From the NCBI GenBank assembly GCA_934370915.1, contig CAKRNI010000012.1:1-22715 (forward strand): a stretch of DNA of 22,715 nucleotides, in the 5' to 3' direction. Source of the DNA: an uncultured Lachnospiraceae bacterium. GTDB taxonomy: Bacteria > Bacillota > Clostridia > Lachnospirales > Lachnospiraceae. This document shows, in pieces, positions 1 through 6,842 of this stretch; the first letter of the stretch is position 1; each line of letters begins with the position of its first letter. The notes below the pieces were generated by a model that saw nothing but the letters and a program-made list of their open reading frames with translations, was not told where the DNA came from and searched no databases. The translations under genes were made by a program, and so were the position numbers.

Positions 1-213
1 CCGGCAGGGCTTCTGTGCAAGGAGGCATTGCGGTTCCAGAGTTCGATCAAATTTGAATATGGAAACACGACAGCAAATGCGAAAAGTGTACTGAGTGTGC
101 TGGGGGCATGCGTAAAGTGCGGAGATGAGATCGAGCTGATCTGTGAGGGAGCGGACGAAAAGGAAGCTCTGGAAGCGATCACAGAACTGATCAATGGCGG
201 TCTCGGAGAGTAG
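1..213 (+). CDS. HPr-like PTS phosphocarrier protein, C-terminal part (5' end outside window)
   Basis: The reading frame is open from base 1 to the stop at 211-213 and gives 70 residues that match the HPr fold after its active-site loop. The window begins at the proline that follows the catalytic histidine in HPr (family motif HARPA), so the phosphorylated His15 itself lies just upstream and cannot be checked. The segment NAKSVLSVL carries a serine aligning with Ser46, which HPr kinase phosphorylates in Firmicute carbon catabolite control. The C-terminus ends in GLGE, as B. subtilis HPr does. A TTG at 28 is an internal codon, not a start. The family passes phosphate from enzyme I to sugar-specific EIIA proteins in the cytoplasm. 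Whether this copy is the main HPr or a specialised paralogue such as Crh depends on the missing histidine. The next gene starts 6 bases after the stop, so the two are probably cotranscribed. Confidence 0.85.
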   Translation, partial: PAGLLCKEALRFQSSIKFEYGNTTANAKSVLSVLGACVKCGDEIELICEGADEKEALEAITELINGGLGE

Positions 214-219
214 GCTGAT

Positions 220-1542
220 ATGCTGGTTTATGTGATCTGTTACGGCGCTGCCATGCTTTTTGCATTCAGCGCCCATTTTACCTTATCGGGAATGTCGCTG
301 ATGTTTGCAGCACTCTATCTTTATCTGTGGGAATATGGGAAAAATGGCAATCCGCTTCATCTCCGCGGACTGTTTTCCCTGTTTTATGTGGGAGGAGAAG
401 GAATCTCCTGCCTGAAGCTTTCAAACCTTCAGAGAGACTGGAGCTTAGAGACCTGGGCATGTTTTTTTGTAGCCTTTGCGGCATTCTGGAATGTGTACGC
501 GCTGGCAGAAAAGAAATTTGGACATGAGAAAGAAAAAAAGACAGCAGATGGTTTTTCCCTGAAGTTTACAGGAGAGACCCCAGAGAGATACGGGACAAGA
601 ATTTTCATTGCACTTACCGGGCTGACAATCCTGTCCCTGACTGCTTTTCTGTTTGAGGCATTTCGGCTGGGATATGTGCCGTTTCTTCTTCGGGGAGTGC
701 CGCATGCCTACTCCTATTTCCATATTTCCGGTGTCCACTATGTGACAGTGTCCTGTGTTCTGGTTCCGTCCATGGAAGTGCTGTTATGGTTCTATGACAG
801 GGAGATGGGGAAGGCGAAAAGAATCGTTTCCCTCATTATGACAGGGATCGCGCTTTTGATTCCGGTGCTTTGTGTATCGAGATTTCAGCTGATCTTTGCG
901 GTGATTCTCGCTGTGCTGACATTTATGATCGTCAGCGGACACAGGAAAATCAGGTATCTTTTCATGGCGGCGGCGGGACTTGTTCCACTCTATGTGATCT
1001 TAACGATTGCAAGAAGCCATGATGTGACGTATCTGAATGGGATCTTTGAGATGAAGAATGCGGCTACGCCGATCTTTATCACGCAGCCTTACATGTATAT
1101 TGCAAACAATTACGACAATTTTGATTGTCTGGTACGGGAGCTTCCGGCCCACTCAATGGGACTTAAGGGAATGTTTCCGCTCTGGGCATTATCGGGGCTT
1201 AAGTTTATAAAGCCCGCATTAGTGGACTGGCCGATCTACGTGAATAAGGAGGAGCTGACCACGGTTACGCTGTTTTACGACGCGTACTATGATTTTGGGA
1301 TCGCCGGTGTTTTCATGTTTTCATCGGTACTGGGAGCGGCTGCCGCGTGGCTTTCCGCAAGGACGTACCCGGGAAGAAATCCGGCGTGGTACCTGTTCTA
1401 TTCTCAGGGAGCGCTCTATTTTATGCTCTCGTTTTTTACAACCTGGTATTCCAATCCTACGACCTGGTTTTACTTTGTGGTGACCGGTGCCTTTGGAATT
1501 TTTTTAGAGATTAAATACAACAGACGGAGGAGACAGCTATGA
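220..1542 (+). CDS. O-antigen-polymerase-like (oligosaccharide repeat unit polymerase) membrane protein
   Basis: This 440-residue protein consists mostly of hydrophobic segments, about ten or more predicted helices, separated by short basic loops. One longer polar insert lies near residues 100-125, and a large loop lies around residues 285-350. The stretch TVTLFYDAYYDFGIAGVF near residue 350, an aromatic run followed by DFG and a hydrophobic helix, resembles the C-terminal region of bacterial oligosaccharide repeat unit polymerases (Wzy-type). Those enzymes join lipid-linked repeat units at the outer face of the cytoplasmic membrane. The ATG lies 6 bases after the HPr stop with a GGAGAG sequence upstream. 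Its last four bases overlap the aminotransferase start (ATGA), which indicates translational coupling. No glycosyltransferase or flippase gene is visible nearby, so the substrate is unknown. The family call rests on topology and one motif and is moderate; a generic polytopic membrane protein remains possible. Confidence 0.6.
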   Translation: MLVYVICYGAAMLFAFSAHFTLSGMSLMFAALYLYLWEYGKNGNPLHLRGLFSLFYVGGEGISCLKLSNLQRDWSLETWACFFVAFAAFWNVYALAEKKFGHEKEKKTADGFSLKFTGETPERYGTRIFIALTGLTILSLTAFLFEAFRLGYVPFLLRGVPHAYSYFHISGVHYVTVSCVLVPSMEVLLWFYDREMGKAKRIVSLIMTGIALLIPVLCVSRFQLIFAVILAVLTFMIVSGHRKIRYLFMAAAGLVPLYVILTIARSHDVTYLNGIFEMKNAATPIFITQPYMYIANNYDNFDCLVRELPAHSMGLKGMFPLWALSGLKFIKPALVDWPIYVNKEELTTVTLFYDAYYDFGIAGVFMFSSVLGAAAAWLSARTYPGRNPAWYLFYSQGALYFMLSFFTTWYSNPTTWFYFVVTGAFGIFLEIKYNRRRRQL

Positions 1543-2735
1543 TATCAGAAAAAATGAAACCATTTATGGCAAATAATTCCGCGATCCGCGCAATGTTCGA
1601 GGAAGGGAAAAGAATGGCTGCTGTTTACGGCAAGGAGAATGTCTACGATTTCAGCCTTGGAAACCCGAATGTCCCGGTTCCGCAGGTGACAGAGGCGATC
1701 CTCGATGTGGTGAAGAATGAGGATTTCATGACACTTCATGGATATATGAGCAACGCAGGTTACGAGGATGTCCGTCAGACCATCGCAGAGTCCTTAAATA
1801 AGCGGTTCGGAACGAACTTTTCTTTTAAGAACCTGATCATGACAGTGGGTGCGGCGAGCGGATTAAATATCATTTTAAAGAGTATTTTAAATCCGGGTGA
1901 TGAGGTTATCGTGTTTGCTCCGTATTTCGTGGAATATAATGCATATGTGAGAAACTACGACGGAAAGGTTGTGATCATTTCTCCGGATACTGAGACATTT
2001 ATGCCGAAGCTTGATGAGTTTGAGGCGAAGATCACTGCTAAGACGAAGGCTGTTATCATCAACAACCCGAACAACCCGACGGGTGTTGTGTATGATGAGG
2101 CGACGATCAAGGCTATGGCTGCGATCCTGGAGAAGAAGGAGAAGGAGTTTGGCACATCGATCGTGCTGATCTCTGATGAGCCGTACCGTGAGCTGGCCTA
2201 CGGCGGGGTGGAGGTTCCGTTTGTGACGAAGTACTACCACAATGCGGTTGTGGGATACTCTTACAGTAAGTCCCTCTCTGTTCCGGGCGAGCGTATCGGA
2301 TATGTGGTGATTCCGGATGAGGTGGATGATTCTGCGGCCCTGATCGGGGCGGCTACGATCGCGAACAGGGTGATCGGGTGTGTGAATGCGCCGTCACTGG
2401 TTCAGAAAGTGATCAAGTATTGCATTGAGCATGACGTTACAGTGGATCTGGAGACTTATGAGAAAAACAGAAATCTGATCTATGGCGCGCTGACGGAGTA
2501 TGGATTTACCTGCGCGAAGCCGGACGGAGCATTTTATTTGTTTGTGAAGTCTCCGGTGGAGAACGAGAAGGAATTTTGCGAGGTGGCGAAGAAACATCAC
2601 GTGCTGGTGGTTCCGGGCAGTTCGTTTGCTTGTCCGGGGTACGTGAGACTGGCTTACTGTGTGTCATATGAGCAGATCGAGAGGTCTCTGCCGGCATTTA
2701 AGGAGATTGCAGAGGAGTACGGGCTTTGTAAGTAG
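1539..2735 (+). CDS. PLP-dependent class I/II aminotransferase
   Basis: This 398-residue enzyme has a complete fold-type I aminotransferase signature. NNPNNPTG lies at residues 175-182, Asp213 and Tyr216 in SDEPYRE contact the cofactor, SYSKSL holds the Schiff-base lysine at Lys244, and Arg370 in YVRLAY binds the substrate carboxylate. The family moves amino groups between amino acids and 2-oxo acids in the cytoplasm; members near aspartate aminotransferase are the closest resemblance. The substrate cannot be fixed from sequence alone. The start overlaps the end of the membrane protein gene by four bases, with GGAGGAGA upstream. No terminator with a T tract follows, so transcription may run on toward the next gene 167 bases away. 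Confidence 0.9.
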   Translation: MISEKMKPFMANNSAIRAMFEEGKRMAAVYGKENVYDFSLGNPNVPVPQVTEAILDVVKNEDFMTLHGYMSNAGYEDVRQTIAESLNKRFGTNFSFKNLIMTVGAASGLNIILKSILNPGDEVIVFAPYFVEYNAYVRNYDGKVVIISPDTETFMPKLDEFEAKITAKTKAVIINNPNNPTGVVYDEATIKAMAAILEKKEKEFGTSIVLISDEPYRELAYGGVEVPFVTKYYHNAVVGYSYSKSLSVPGERIGYVVIPDEVDDSAALIGAATIANRVIGCVNAPSLVQKVIKYCIEHDVTVDLETYEKNRNLIYGALTEYGFTCAKPDGAFYLFVKSPVENEKEFCEVAKKHHVLVVPGSSFACPGYVRLAYCVSYEQIERSLPAFKEIAEEYGLCK

Positions 2736-2782
2736 TGTTGGCGGGAAAACCGGTGAAGAGAGTACAGATCATTAGCCGGAAT

Positions 2783-2817
2783 CGGTTTGAAAGTATGTCA
2801 AACCGCATGATATCATG
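2783..2817. promoter_or_regulatory. Perfect hairpin followed by a 12-base palindrome upstream of the ytvI-like gene
   Basis: CGGTTTGA (2783-2790) and TCAAACCG (2798-2805) form an 8-bp perfect stem with a 7-base loop. CATGATATCATG (2806-2817), a perfect palindrome, follows without a gap. No T tract follows, so this is not a normal intrinsic terminator. An operator or an RNA processing structure is possible, and the function is unknown. Confidence 0.4.
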
Positions 2818-2902
2818 TGGAGTACAAAAAAGGGGGATCGACTGAGTAAAATACTGTGGATGGAATGAAGCAGGATTTTTACAGGATTAGGAGGTCCATG
2901 GA

Positions 2903-4012
2903 ATGAATTTCAGAAAGTATGCCGGGATTATTTTGAATATTCTGGTCCCTTTGCTCACAGTTTATCTGGTCTGTGTCTGGGGACTGAGGCTGGTGGTGTT
3001 TTTTCTTCCGTTTGTGATCGGATGGATCGTGGCAGCGATCGCAAATCCGGTGGTGCGCTTTTTTGAAAAGCGGCTGAAGATCGTCCGCAGGCACGGCTCG
3101 ATGGTTCTGATCGCGGGTGTGCTGGCACTGGTGATTTTCGGCATCTATGCGCTGTTTTCCTGGGTATTCCGGGAAATGACGGAGTTTGGGCAGGCACTGC
3201 CCGGAATTTATGCGTCGATCCGGGAGGAAGTCGATCTGGCCTGCGAGCGGATCGGGGGACTTTTGAAGTATCTTCCTGCAGACACGGAGACGACGATCGT
3301 TTCCGAGCTGGAGAATGTGGGTGGATATATCGGCGATTTTGTTCAGAAGATCGCAGCTTCCGCAGGCAGCCGCGTAGTGCGGACGCTACCGGAGGTCTTT
3401 GTGAATACGATCATCGTATTCCTTTCTTCTTATCTGTTTCTGGCAGATCATGATAAGCTTGTGGAGACGGTGCGGAAGGTTATGCCGGAGCCTGTGATCA
3501 AGTATGGACGGATGATGAAGAGCGATATCAGGACTTTGATCGGCGGGTATTTTCTGGCGCAGTTTAAGATCATGTTCGTGGTCGCAGTGGTGTTGGTGAT
3601 CGGAATGTTATTCCTCAGGGTTCCATATGGGATTTTTCTTGGAATCGCGATCGCGATTCTGGATTTCCTGCCGATGTTCGGTACAGGAACGGCATTGATT
3701 CCCTGGGCAGTGGTGAGGCTCTTTACCGGGGAGTACGGTTATGCGCTCAGCCTTATTATTCTCTATGTTTTAACACAGGGCATCCGTCAGGTGATCCAGC
3801 CGAAGATCGTCGGTGACAGCATGGGACTTCCGCCGCTTGCAACACTGTTTTTCCTATACCTTGGCTTTAAGTTCCGCGGTATTGCGGGAATGATCATCGC
3901 TGTACCGGTCGGCATCCTGTTTATCCGGTTTTACGGATATGGGGCATTTGATGGCTTGATCAGGAATGTGAAGCTTCTTGCGGAGGAGATCAGGAAGCTG
4001 ATGGAAGGATAG
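2903..4012 (+). CDS. ytvI: YtvI-like sporulation integral membrane protein (AI-2E transporter superfamily)
   Basis: This 369-residue protein has the layout of the AI-2E/PerM family. Two hydrophobic segments lie in the first 45 residues with the FVIGWIVAAIANPVV signature, followed by a helix near 65-85, a soluble stretch of roughly 85-165, and a C-terminal half with further helices. The C-terminal half includes the conserved DFLPMFGTG motif near residue 252 and a QPKIVG motif near 300. The length and N-terminus resemble the sporulation protein YtvI more than longer AI-2E exporters, and a sporulation-type gene follows. The molecular function of YtvI is not established. The ATG is preceded by AGGAGG at the right distance. 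An ATG five bases upstream leads straight to a stop. The gene has its own upstream gap and is closed by a hairpin terminator. Confidence 0.75.
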   Translation: MNFRKYAGIILNILVPLLTVYLVCVWGLRLVVFFLPFVIGWIVAAIANPVVRFFEKRLKIVRRHGSMVLIAGVLALVIFGIYALFSWVFREMTEFGQALPGIYASIREEVDLACERIGGLLKYLPADTETTIVSELENVGGYIGDFVQKIAASAGSRVVRTLPEVFVNTIIVFLSSYLFLADHDKLVETVRKVMPEPVIKYGRMMKSDIRTLIGGYFLAQFKIMFVVAVVLVIGMLFLRVPYGIFLGIAIAILDFLPMFGTGTALIPWAVVRLFTGEYGYALSLIILYVLTQGIRQVIQPKIVGDSMGLPPLATLFFLYLGFKFRGIAGMIIAVPVGILFIRFYGYGAFDGLIRNVKLLAEEIRKLMEG

Positions 4013-4028
4013 AAAATAAGAAAAAGAG

Positions 4029-4074
4029 ACAGGCATTCAGAAGCTTATATGGGTTTCCGGATGCCTGTTTTGGT
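4029..4074 (+). terminator. Rho-independent terminator after ytvI-like gene
   Basis: ACAGGCAT (4029-4036) pairs with ATGCCTGT (4061-4068). The stem extends inward through imperfect pairs, and TTTTGG follows directly. It lies 16 bases after the ytvI stop. Confidence 0.75.
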
Positions 4075-4181
4075 ATAAGAAAACAAAATTTATTCAGCAG
4101 ATAGGCCATCGGCCGGGACTATAACGATATTGACGTCCGGGATATTATAAGTGTAGGAATGTATCATGCGTGCATCCGCTG

Positions 4182-4189
4182 CATAAAAT
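4182..4189 (+). promoter_or_regulatory. Possible sporulation-sigma -10 element (weak)
   Basis: CATAAAAT resembles the SigE -10 consensus (CATACAAT-like) and, as CATAAAATA, fits the SigK -10 pattern CATANNNTA. Transcription would begin near 4197, about 22 bases before the preferred ATG. No convincing -35 element is visible at the expected distance, so this is only suggestive. Confidence 0.2.
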
Positions 4190-4218
4190 AGAACGATATT
4201 CAATTGAGCGAGGAAATT

Positions 4219-5457
4219 ATGGCACAGGGATATTTGCAGGTAGATGTTGTGTCGGACGCGAACAGTTTTCCGGTGCAGGATGCGGATATTGTGGTTGCAA
4301 GGACGGAGGAACCAGATGAAATTATTGAGGAGACGAGAACGAACAGTTCCGGACAGACGGAGAATCTTCCATTAGATGCACCACCATTAGAGCTTTCATT
4401 GTCACCGGAGGAGACGGAACGACCATATGCAGAATACACGATCCGAATCACGGCGCCGGGATTTGAGCCGTTTGTTGTTTCAGGAACGGAGGTTCTGGCG
4501 GATGTGACGGCGATCCAGGGGATTCGTTTGCGGCCTCTTTCGAATGTTCCGGCCGGAGAGCAGACAGAGATCGTGAAGATTCCGGATCACACACTTTATG
4601 GTGATTACCTTCCCAAAATTGCGGAGAGCGAGATCAAACCTGTTATAGAGACAGGAGAGATCGTTCTATCCAGAGTGGTCGTCCCCCAGACGGTCGTGGT
4701 ACATGACGGAGTGCCAACGAACGCGTCCGCGGCCAACTATTATGTCCCATATCGGGATTATATCAAAAATGTAGCCTCCAGTGAGATATACGCGACCTGG
4801 CCCCGCTCCGCGATCGTCGCGAATGTGCTGGCGATCATGTCCTTCACGTTAAACCGTGTTTATACGGAATGGTACCGCAATCAGGGATATGATTTTACGA
4901 TCACATCATCAACGGCGTATGATCATAAATGGATTTATGGCCGGAATATTTTTGAGTCCATCTCTGTTGTGGTGGATGATATTTTTGATAATTATCTTTC
5001 GCGCCCGGGAGTGAAACAGCCGATCCTGACACAGTATTGCGATGGGCGGAAGGTTCGGTGTCCGGGGTGGATGACGCAATGGGGCAGCTGCGAGCTCGGA
5101 GAAGCGGGGTATAGTCCGATCGAGATCCTGCGGAATTTTTATGGAGATGATATGTATATCAATACGGCGGAACAGATCTCCGGTATCCCGGCATCGTGGC
5201 CGGGGTATGATCTGACAATTGGTGCCACCGGTGATAAGGTGCGGCAGCTGCAGGAGCAGTTAGACGCAATCGCCAGCGTGTATACCGCAATTCCGGATAT
5301 TACCCCTGACGGGATCTATGGTCCGGCTACCGCGGAAGCTGTCCGGAAATTTCAGTCGATCTTTGGACTGCCCCAGACCGGAGTGGTAGATTTTGCTACA
5401 TGGTATAAGATTTCCCACATATATGTGGGGATTACAAGGATTGCGGAATTATCGTAA
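4219..5457 (+). CDS. SpoIID-like domain protein with C-terminal peptidoglycan-binding domain
   Basis: The preferred start is ATG 4219, preceded by GAGGA; an in-frame TTG at 4204 would add five residues. The 412-residue product has three parts. Residues 1-105 look like a beta-rich carboxypeptidase-regulatory-like domain. Residues 170-315 resemble SpoIID-type enzymes, with NVASSEI (184-190), YDFTITSSTAYDHKWIYGRN and CPGWMTQWGS. Residues 333-398 form a peptidoglycan-binding type 1 domain with repeated GDKVRQLQ and DGIYGPATAEAVRKFQ motifs. SpoIID proteins are lytic transglycosylases of the engulfment and cortex machinery, but the catalytic residue here cannot be assigned with certainty. No signal peptide or membrane segment is visible, which is odd for a wall enzyme and may indicate action inside the mother cell or assembly on the spore. 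Three cysteines (274, 281, 291) cluster near the SpoIID-like motif. The gene is monocistronic, between two terminators. Confidence 0.7.
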   Translation: MAQGYLQVDVVSDANSFPVQDADIVVARTEEPDEIIEETRTNSSGQTENLPLDAPPLELSLSPEETERPYAEYTIRITAPGFEPFVVSGTEVLADVTAIQGIRLRPLSNVPAGEQTEIVKIPDHTLYGDYLPKIAESEIKPVIETGEIVLSRVVVPQTVVVHDGVPTNASAANYYVPYRDYIKNVASSEIYATWPRSAIVANVLAIMSFTLNRVYTEWYRNQGYDFTITSSTAYDHKWIYGRNIFESISVVVDDIFDNYLSRPGVKQPILTQYCDGRKVRCPGWMTQWGSCELGEAGYSPIEILRNFYGDDMYINTAEQISGIPASWPGYDLTIGATGDKVRQLQEQLDAIASVYTAIPDITPDGIYGPATAEAVRKFQSIFGLPQTGVVDFATWYKISHIYVGITRIAELS

Positions 5458-5488
5458 CGCAGATAAAAATTCGGGCTGAAATGTTAAA

Positions 5489-5532
5489 CATGGTGGCAGG
5501 AAATGTTTAACGGTCCTGTCACCATGATTTTA
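5489..5532 (+). terminator. Rho-independent terminator after SpoIID-like gene
   Basis: CATGGTGGCAGGA (5489-5501) and TCCTGTCACCATG (5514-5526) form a 13-bp stem with one G-T wobble and a 12-base loop, followed by ATTTTAA. It separates the sporulation gene from the tRNA unit. Confidence 0.75.
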
Positions 5533-5672
5533 AAACATGTTTTGCAGAGAGGAAAATGCAGGAATCAGCTGATGCTGCAAAAGATTGGAATGCAAGGGAC
5601 AGATATAGATAAATGATTTGTATATGTTGTCGGAAAAACAAGAACGATTTCTTCCAATTTACCAGAAAATCC

Positions 5673-5701
5673 TTGTAGAATCCATGAAAATGTGCTATGA
5701 T
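5673..5701 (+). promoter_or_regulatory. SigA promoter of tRNA-Gly
   Basis: TTGTAG (5673-5678) and TATGAT (5696-5701) are separated by exactly 17 bases. The predicted start near 5708 lies about 15 bases before the tRNA 5' end. Confidence 0.7.
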
Positions 5702-5722
5702 ACGAGTATCAGAAAAAGAAAC

Positions 5723-5793
5723 GCAGATATGGTTCATCGGTAGAACGCTAGCTTCCCAAGCTGGAAAGGCGGGTTCGATTCCCGTTATCTGCT
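5723..5793 (+). tRNA. tRNA-Gly (anticodon CCC)
   Basis: All four arms fold cleanly. The 7-bp acceptor stem is perfect (GCAGATA with TATCTGC), the D stem is GTTC/GAAC, the anticodon stem is CTAGC/GCTGG with loop TTCCCAA, and the T arm has TTCGATT in the loop. The anticodon at 5755-5757 is CCC, reading the glycine codon GGG. The discriminator base is T and the 3' CCA is not encoded, so it must be added after transcription. The gene stands alone with its own promoter and a strong terminator. Confidence 0.95.
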
Positions 5794-5800
5794 TCCTTTA

Positions 5801-5834
5801 GGGAATCCTTAGAAATTAAGGATTCCCTTATTTT
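5801..5834 (+). terminator. Rho-independent terminator of tRNA-Gly
   Basis: GGGAATCCTTA (5801-5811) and TAAGGATTCCC (5817-5827) form an 11-bp perfect stem with a 5-base loop, followed by TTATTTTA. It begins 8 bases after the tRNA 3' end. Confidence 0.85.
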
Positions 5835-5910
5835 ATGCGGGCTTGCGGGATTTCTGGAACAAACTTATCCTTTCAAATAAGAGGGTAAAAGTGCATATTT
5901 CCGGGGAAAG

Positions 5911-5949
5911 TATCACACGAAATATCACACGGGAAAACTGATTTCGTGT
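5911..5949. repeat. Short direct and inverted repeats downstream of tRNA-Gly
   Basis: TATCACACG occurs at 5911-5919 and again at 5923-5931, a 12-base period. ACACGAAAT (5915-5923) is the inverted complement of ATTTCGTGT (5941-5949). They fill the gap between the tRNA terminator and the small ORF. They might be an operator or a remnant of an integration event; no copy of the tRNA 3' end is seen here. Confidence 0.45.
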
Positions 5950-5984
5950 AATCCTACTGATAGCGATATAGTGAGGCGATTACA

Positions 5985-6134
5985 ATGAAGGAAATGGAAA
6001 GAAAATTTGAACTGACAAAAGAGCAGATTGAATTTTTAAAGAAAATGTATCCGGGTAATCTGCTTGTGCAGCGAGTGCTTGGTGCTGAAAACAATGGTTA
6101 TTTATCAGAAGTGGTTAAGCTCCTGAAAAAATGA
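5985..6134 (+). CDS. Possible small protein of 49 residues, unknown function
   Basis: ATG 5985 opens a 49-codon frame ending at TGA 6132-6134, with a GAGG sequence 8 bases upstream. The product is charged and looks helical: a Lys/Glu-rich N-terminal half (FELTKEQIEFLKKMYPGN) and a second amphipathic stretch ending VVKLLKK. There is no signal peptide, cysteine or membrane segment. I do not recognise a family. It lies between the tRNA-Gly terminator and a hairpin facing the opposite gene. It could be a genuine small gene, perhaps a relic of an element that used the tRNA as its integration site, or a chance frame. The ribosome-binding site is only moderate. Confidence 0.4.
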   Translation: MKEMERKFELTKEQIEFLKKMYPGNLLVQRVLGAENNGYLSEVVKLLKK

Positions 6135-6193
6135 GAAAGCATTCCAATAGAAAAAAATTCAATAATGACCCATAGATGAAATTGCTGTGCAAA

Positions 6194-6253
6194 GTAAACA
6201 TTGAAACTGCCGGATTCTTCGAAAAAAGAAGATCCGGCAATTTCGCTGTTTAC
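6194..6253 (-). terminator. Long hairpin terminator of the cysteine-rich gene (perhaps bidirectional)
   Basis: The inner stem TGCCGGAT-CTTC against GAAGATCCGGCA has one bulged base. It is extended by an outer pairing of GTAAACA (6194-6200) with TGTTTAC (6247-6253). Read on the minus strand it lies about 50 bases past the stop of the secreted-protein gene and runs into a T-rich stretch. Confidence 0.55.
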
Positions 6254-6299
6254 AGACTGATTTTATTAAATGATGTCATGGAGAACAATGGAAAATTGC

Positions 6300-6707
6300 C
6301 TATCGTGCACTGATAAAACTTCCGCATGACGCTCCTGAAATCATGGAAACATTCCCGGATGTCAGGCAGTTCCCGCCAGTGCAGGAATTTAAACCGCAGT
6401 TTGTTCCGGAAGAGCAGCTGCCTCCATTGAAGCCGTTTGCGCAGCTGGTACCGCAATTATTTCCAGTTCCCCAACATGGATATCCCTTCCCAGATAACGT
6501 ATAAAGACCAATAGCATTTCCTGTGGAAATCACGCATCCGCCCTGCGTCCGAACCATAGAAATGGCATTGGTGCCAGTTGTGTATCCACAGTTGTTTCCC
6601 GGACGGAAGCCGGTTTGGCAAGAGCGGGACGCAGCGAAGGACGCGAAAGGCATTGCGAGTGTCATCATGGCGGAAACTGCGAGAGCAGTCATTATCTGTT
6701 TTTTCAT
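6300..6707 (-). CDS. Secreted cysteine- and glycine-rich protein, unknown function
   Basis: The 135-residue product begins with a clear Sec signal peptide: MKK, a hydrophobic core ITMALAV-like to about residue 22, and likely cleavage after the ASFAA segment near residue 25 or 26. The mature part of about 110 residues contains 11 cysteines (30, 40, 58, 78, 85, 89, 98, 104, 109, 114, 128) and is rich in Gly, Asn, Ser and Thr. A short unit recurs: NNCG at 38-41 and 83-86, and TNCG at 102-105. Between residues 78 and 114 cysteines fall every 4-9 residues. There is no cell-wall anchor motif, membrane helix or recognised enzyme motif. A strong AGGAGG sits 7 bases before the ATG, so translation is expected. 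The odd cysteine count suggests disulfide pairing plus one free or intermolecular thiol, or metal binding; this is inference. I do not recognise the family. It is transcribed alone, opposite to its left neighbour. Confidence 0.75.
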   Translation of the reverse strand: MKKQIMTALAVSAMMTLAMPFASFAASRSCQTGFRPGNNCGYTTGTNAISMVRTQGGCVISTGNAIGLYTLSGKGYPCWGTGNNCGTSCANGFNGGSCSSGTNCGLNSCTGGNCLTSGNVSMISGASCGSFISAR

Positions 6708-6842
6708 GGTAAAACCTCCTGTTATGTAAAAATATTACAAAAATGTTACAAGAAGGATTCTACCATAAAATTCCGCGCATAGAACTGGGAATGAATGGCA
6801 ATATATTTTGCGATAAGAGCCGTATGATGAGAGGCAAAGCGC

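Noticed and set aside
5519..5737. 72-codon minus-strand frame over the tRNA promoter
   Set aside because: It overlaps the tRNA gene, its promoter and a terminator, and has no start signal.
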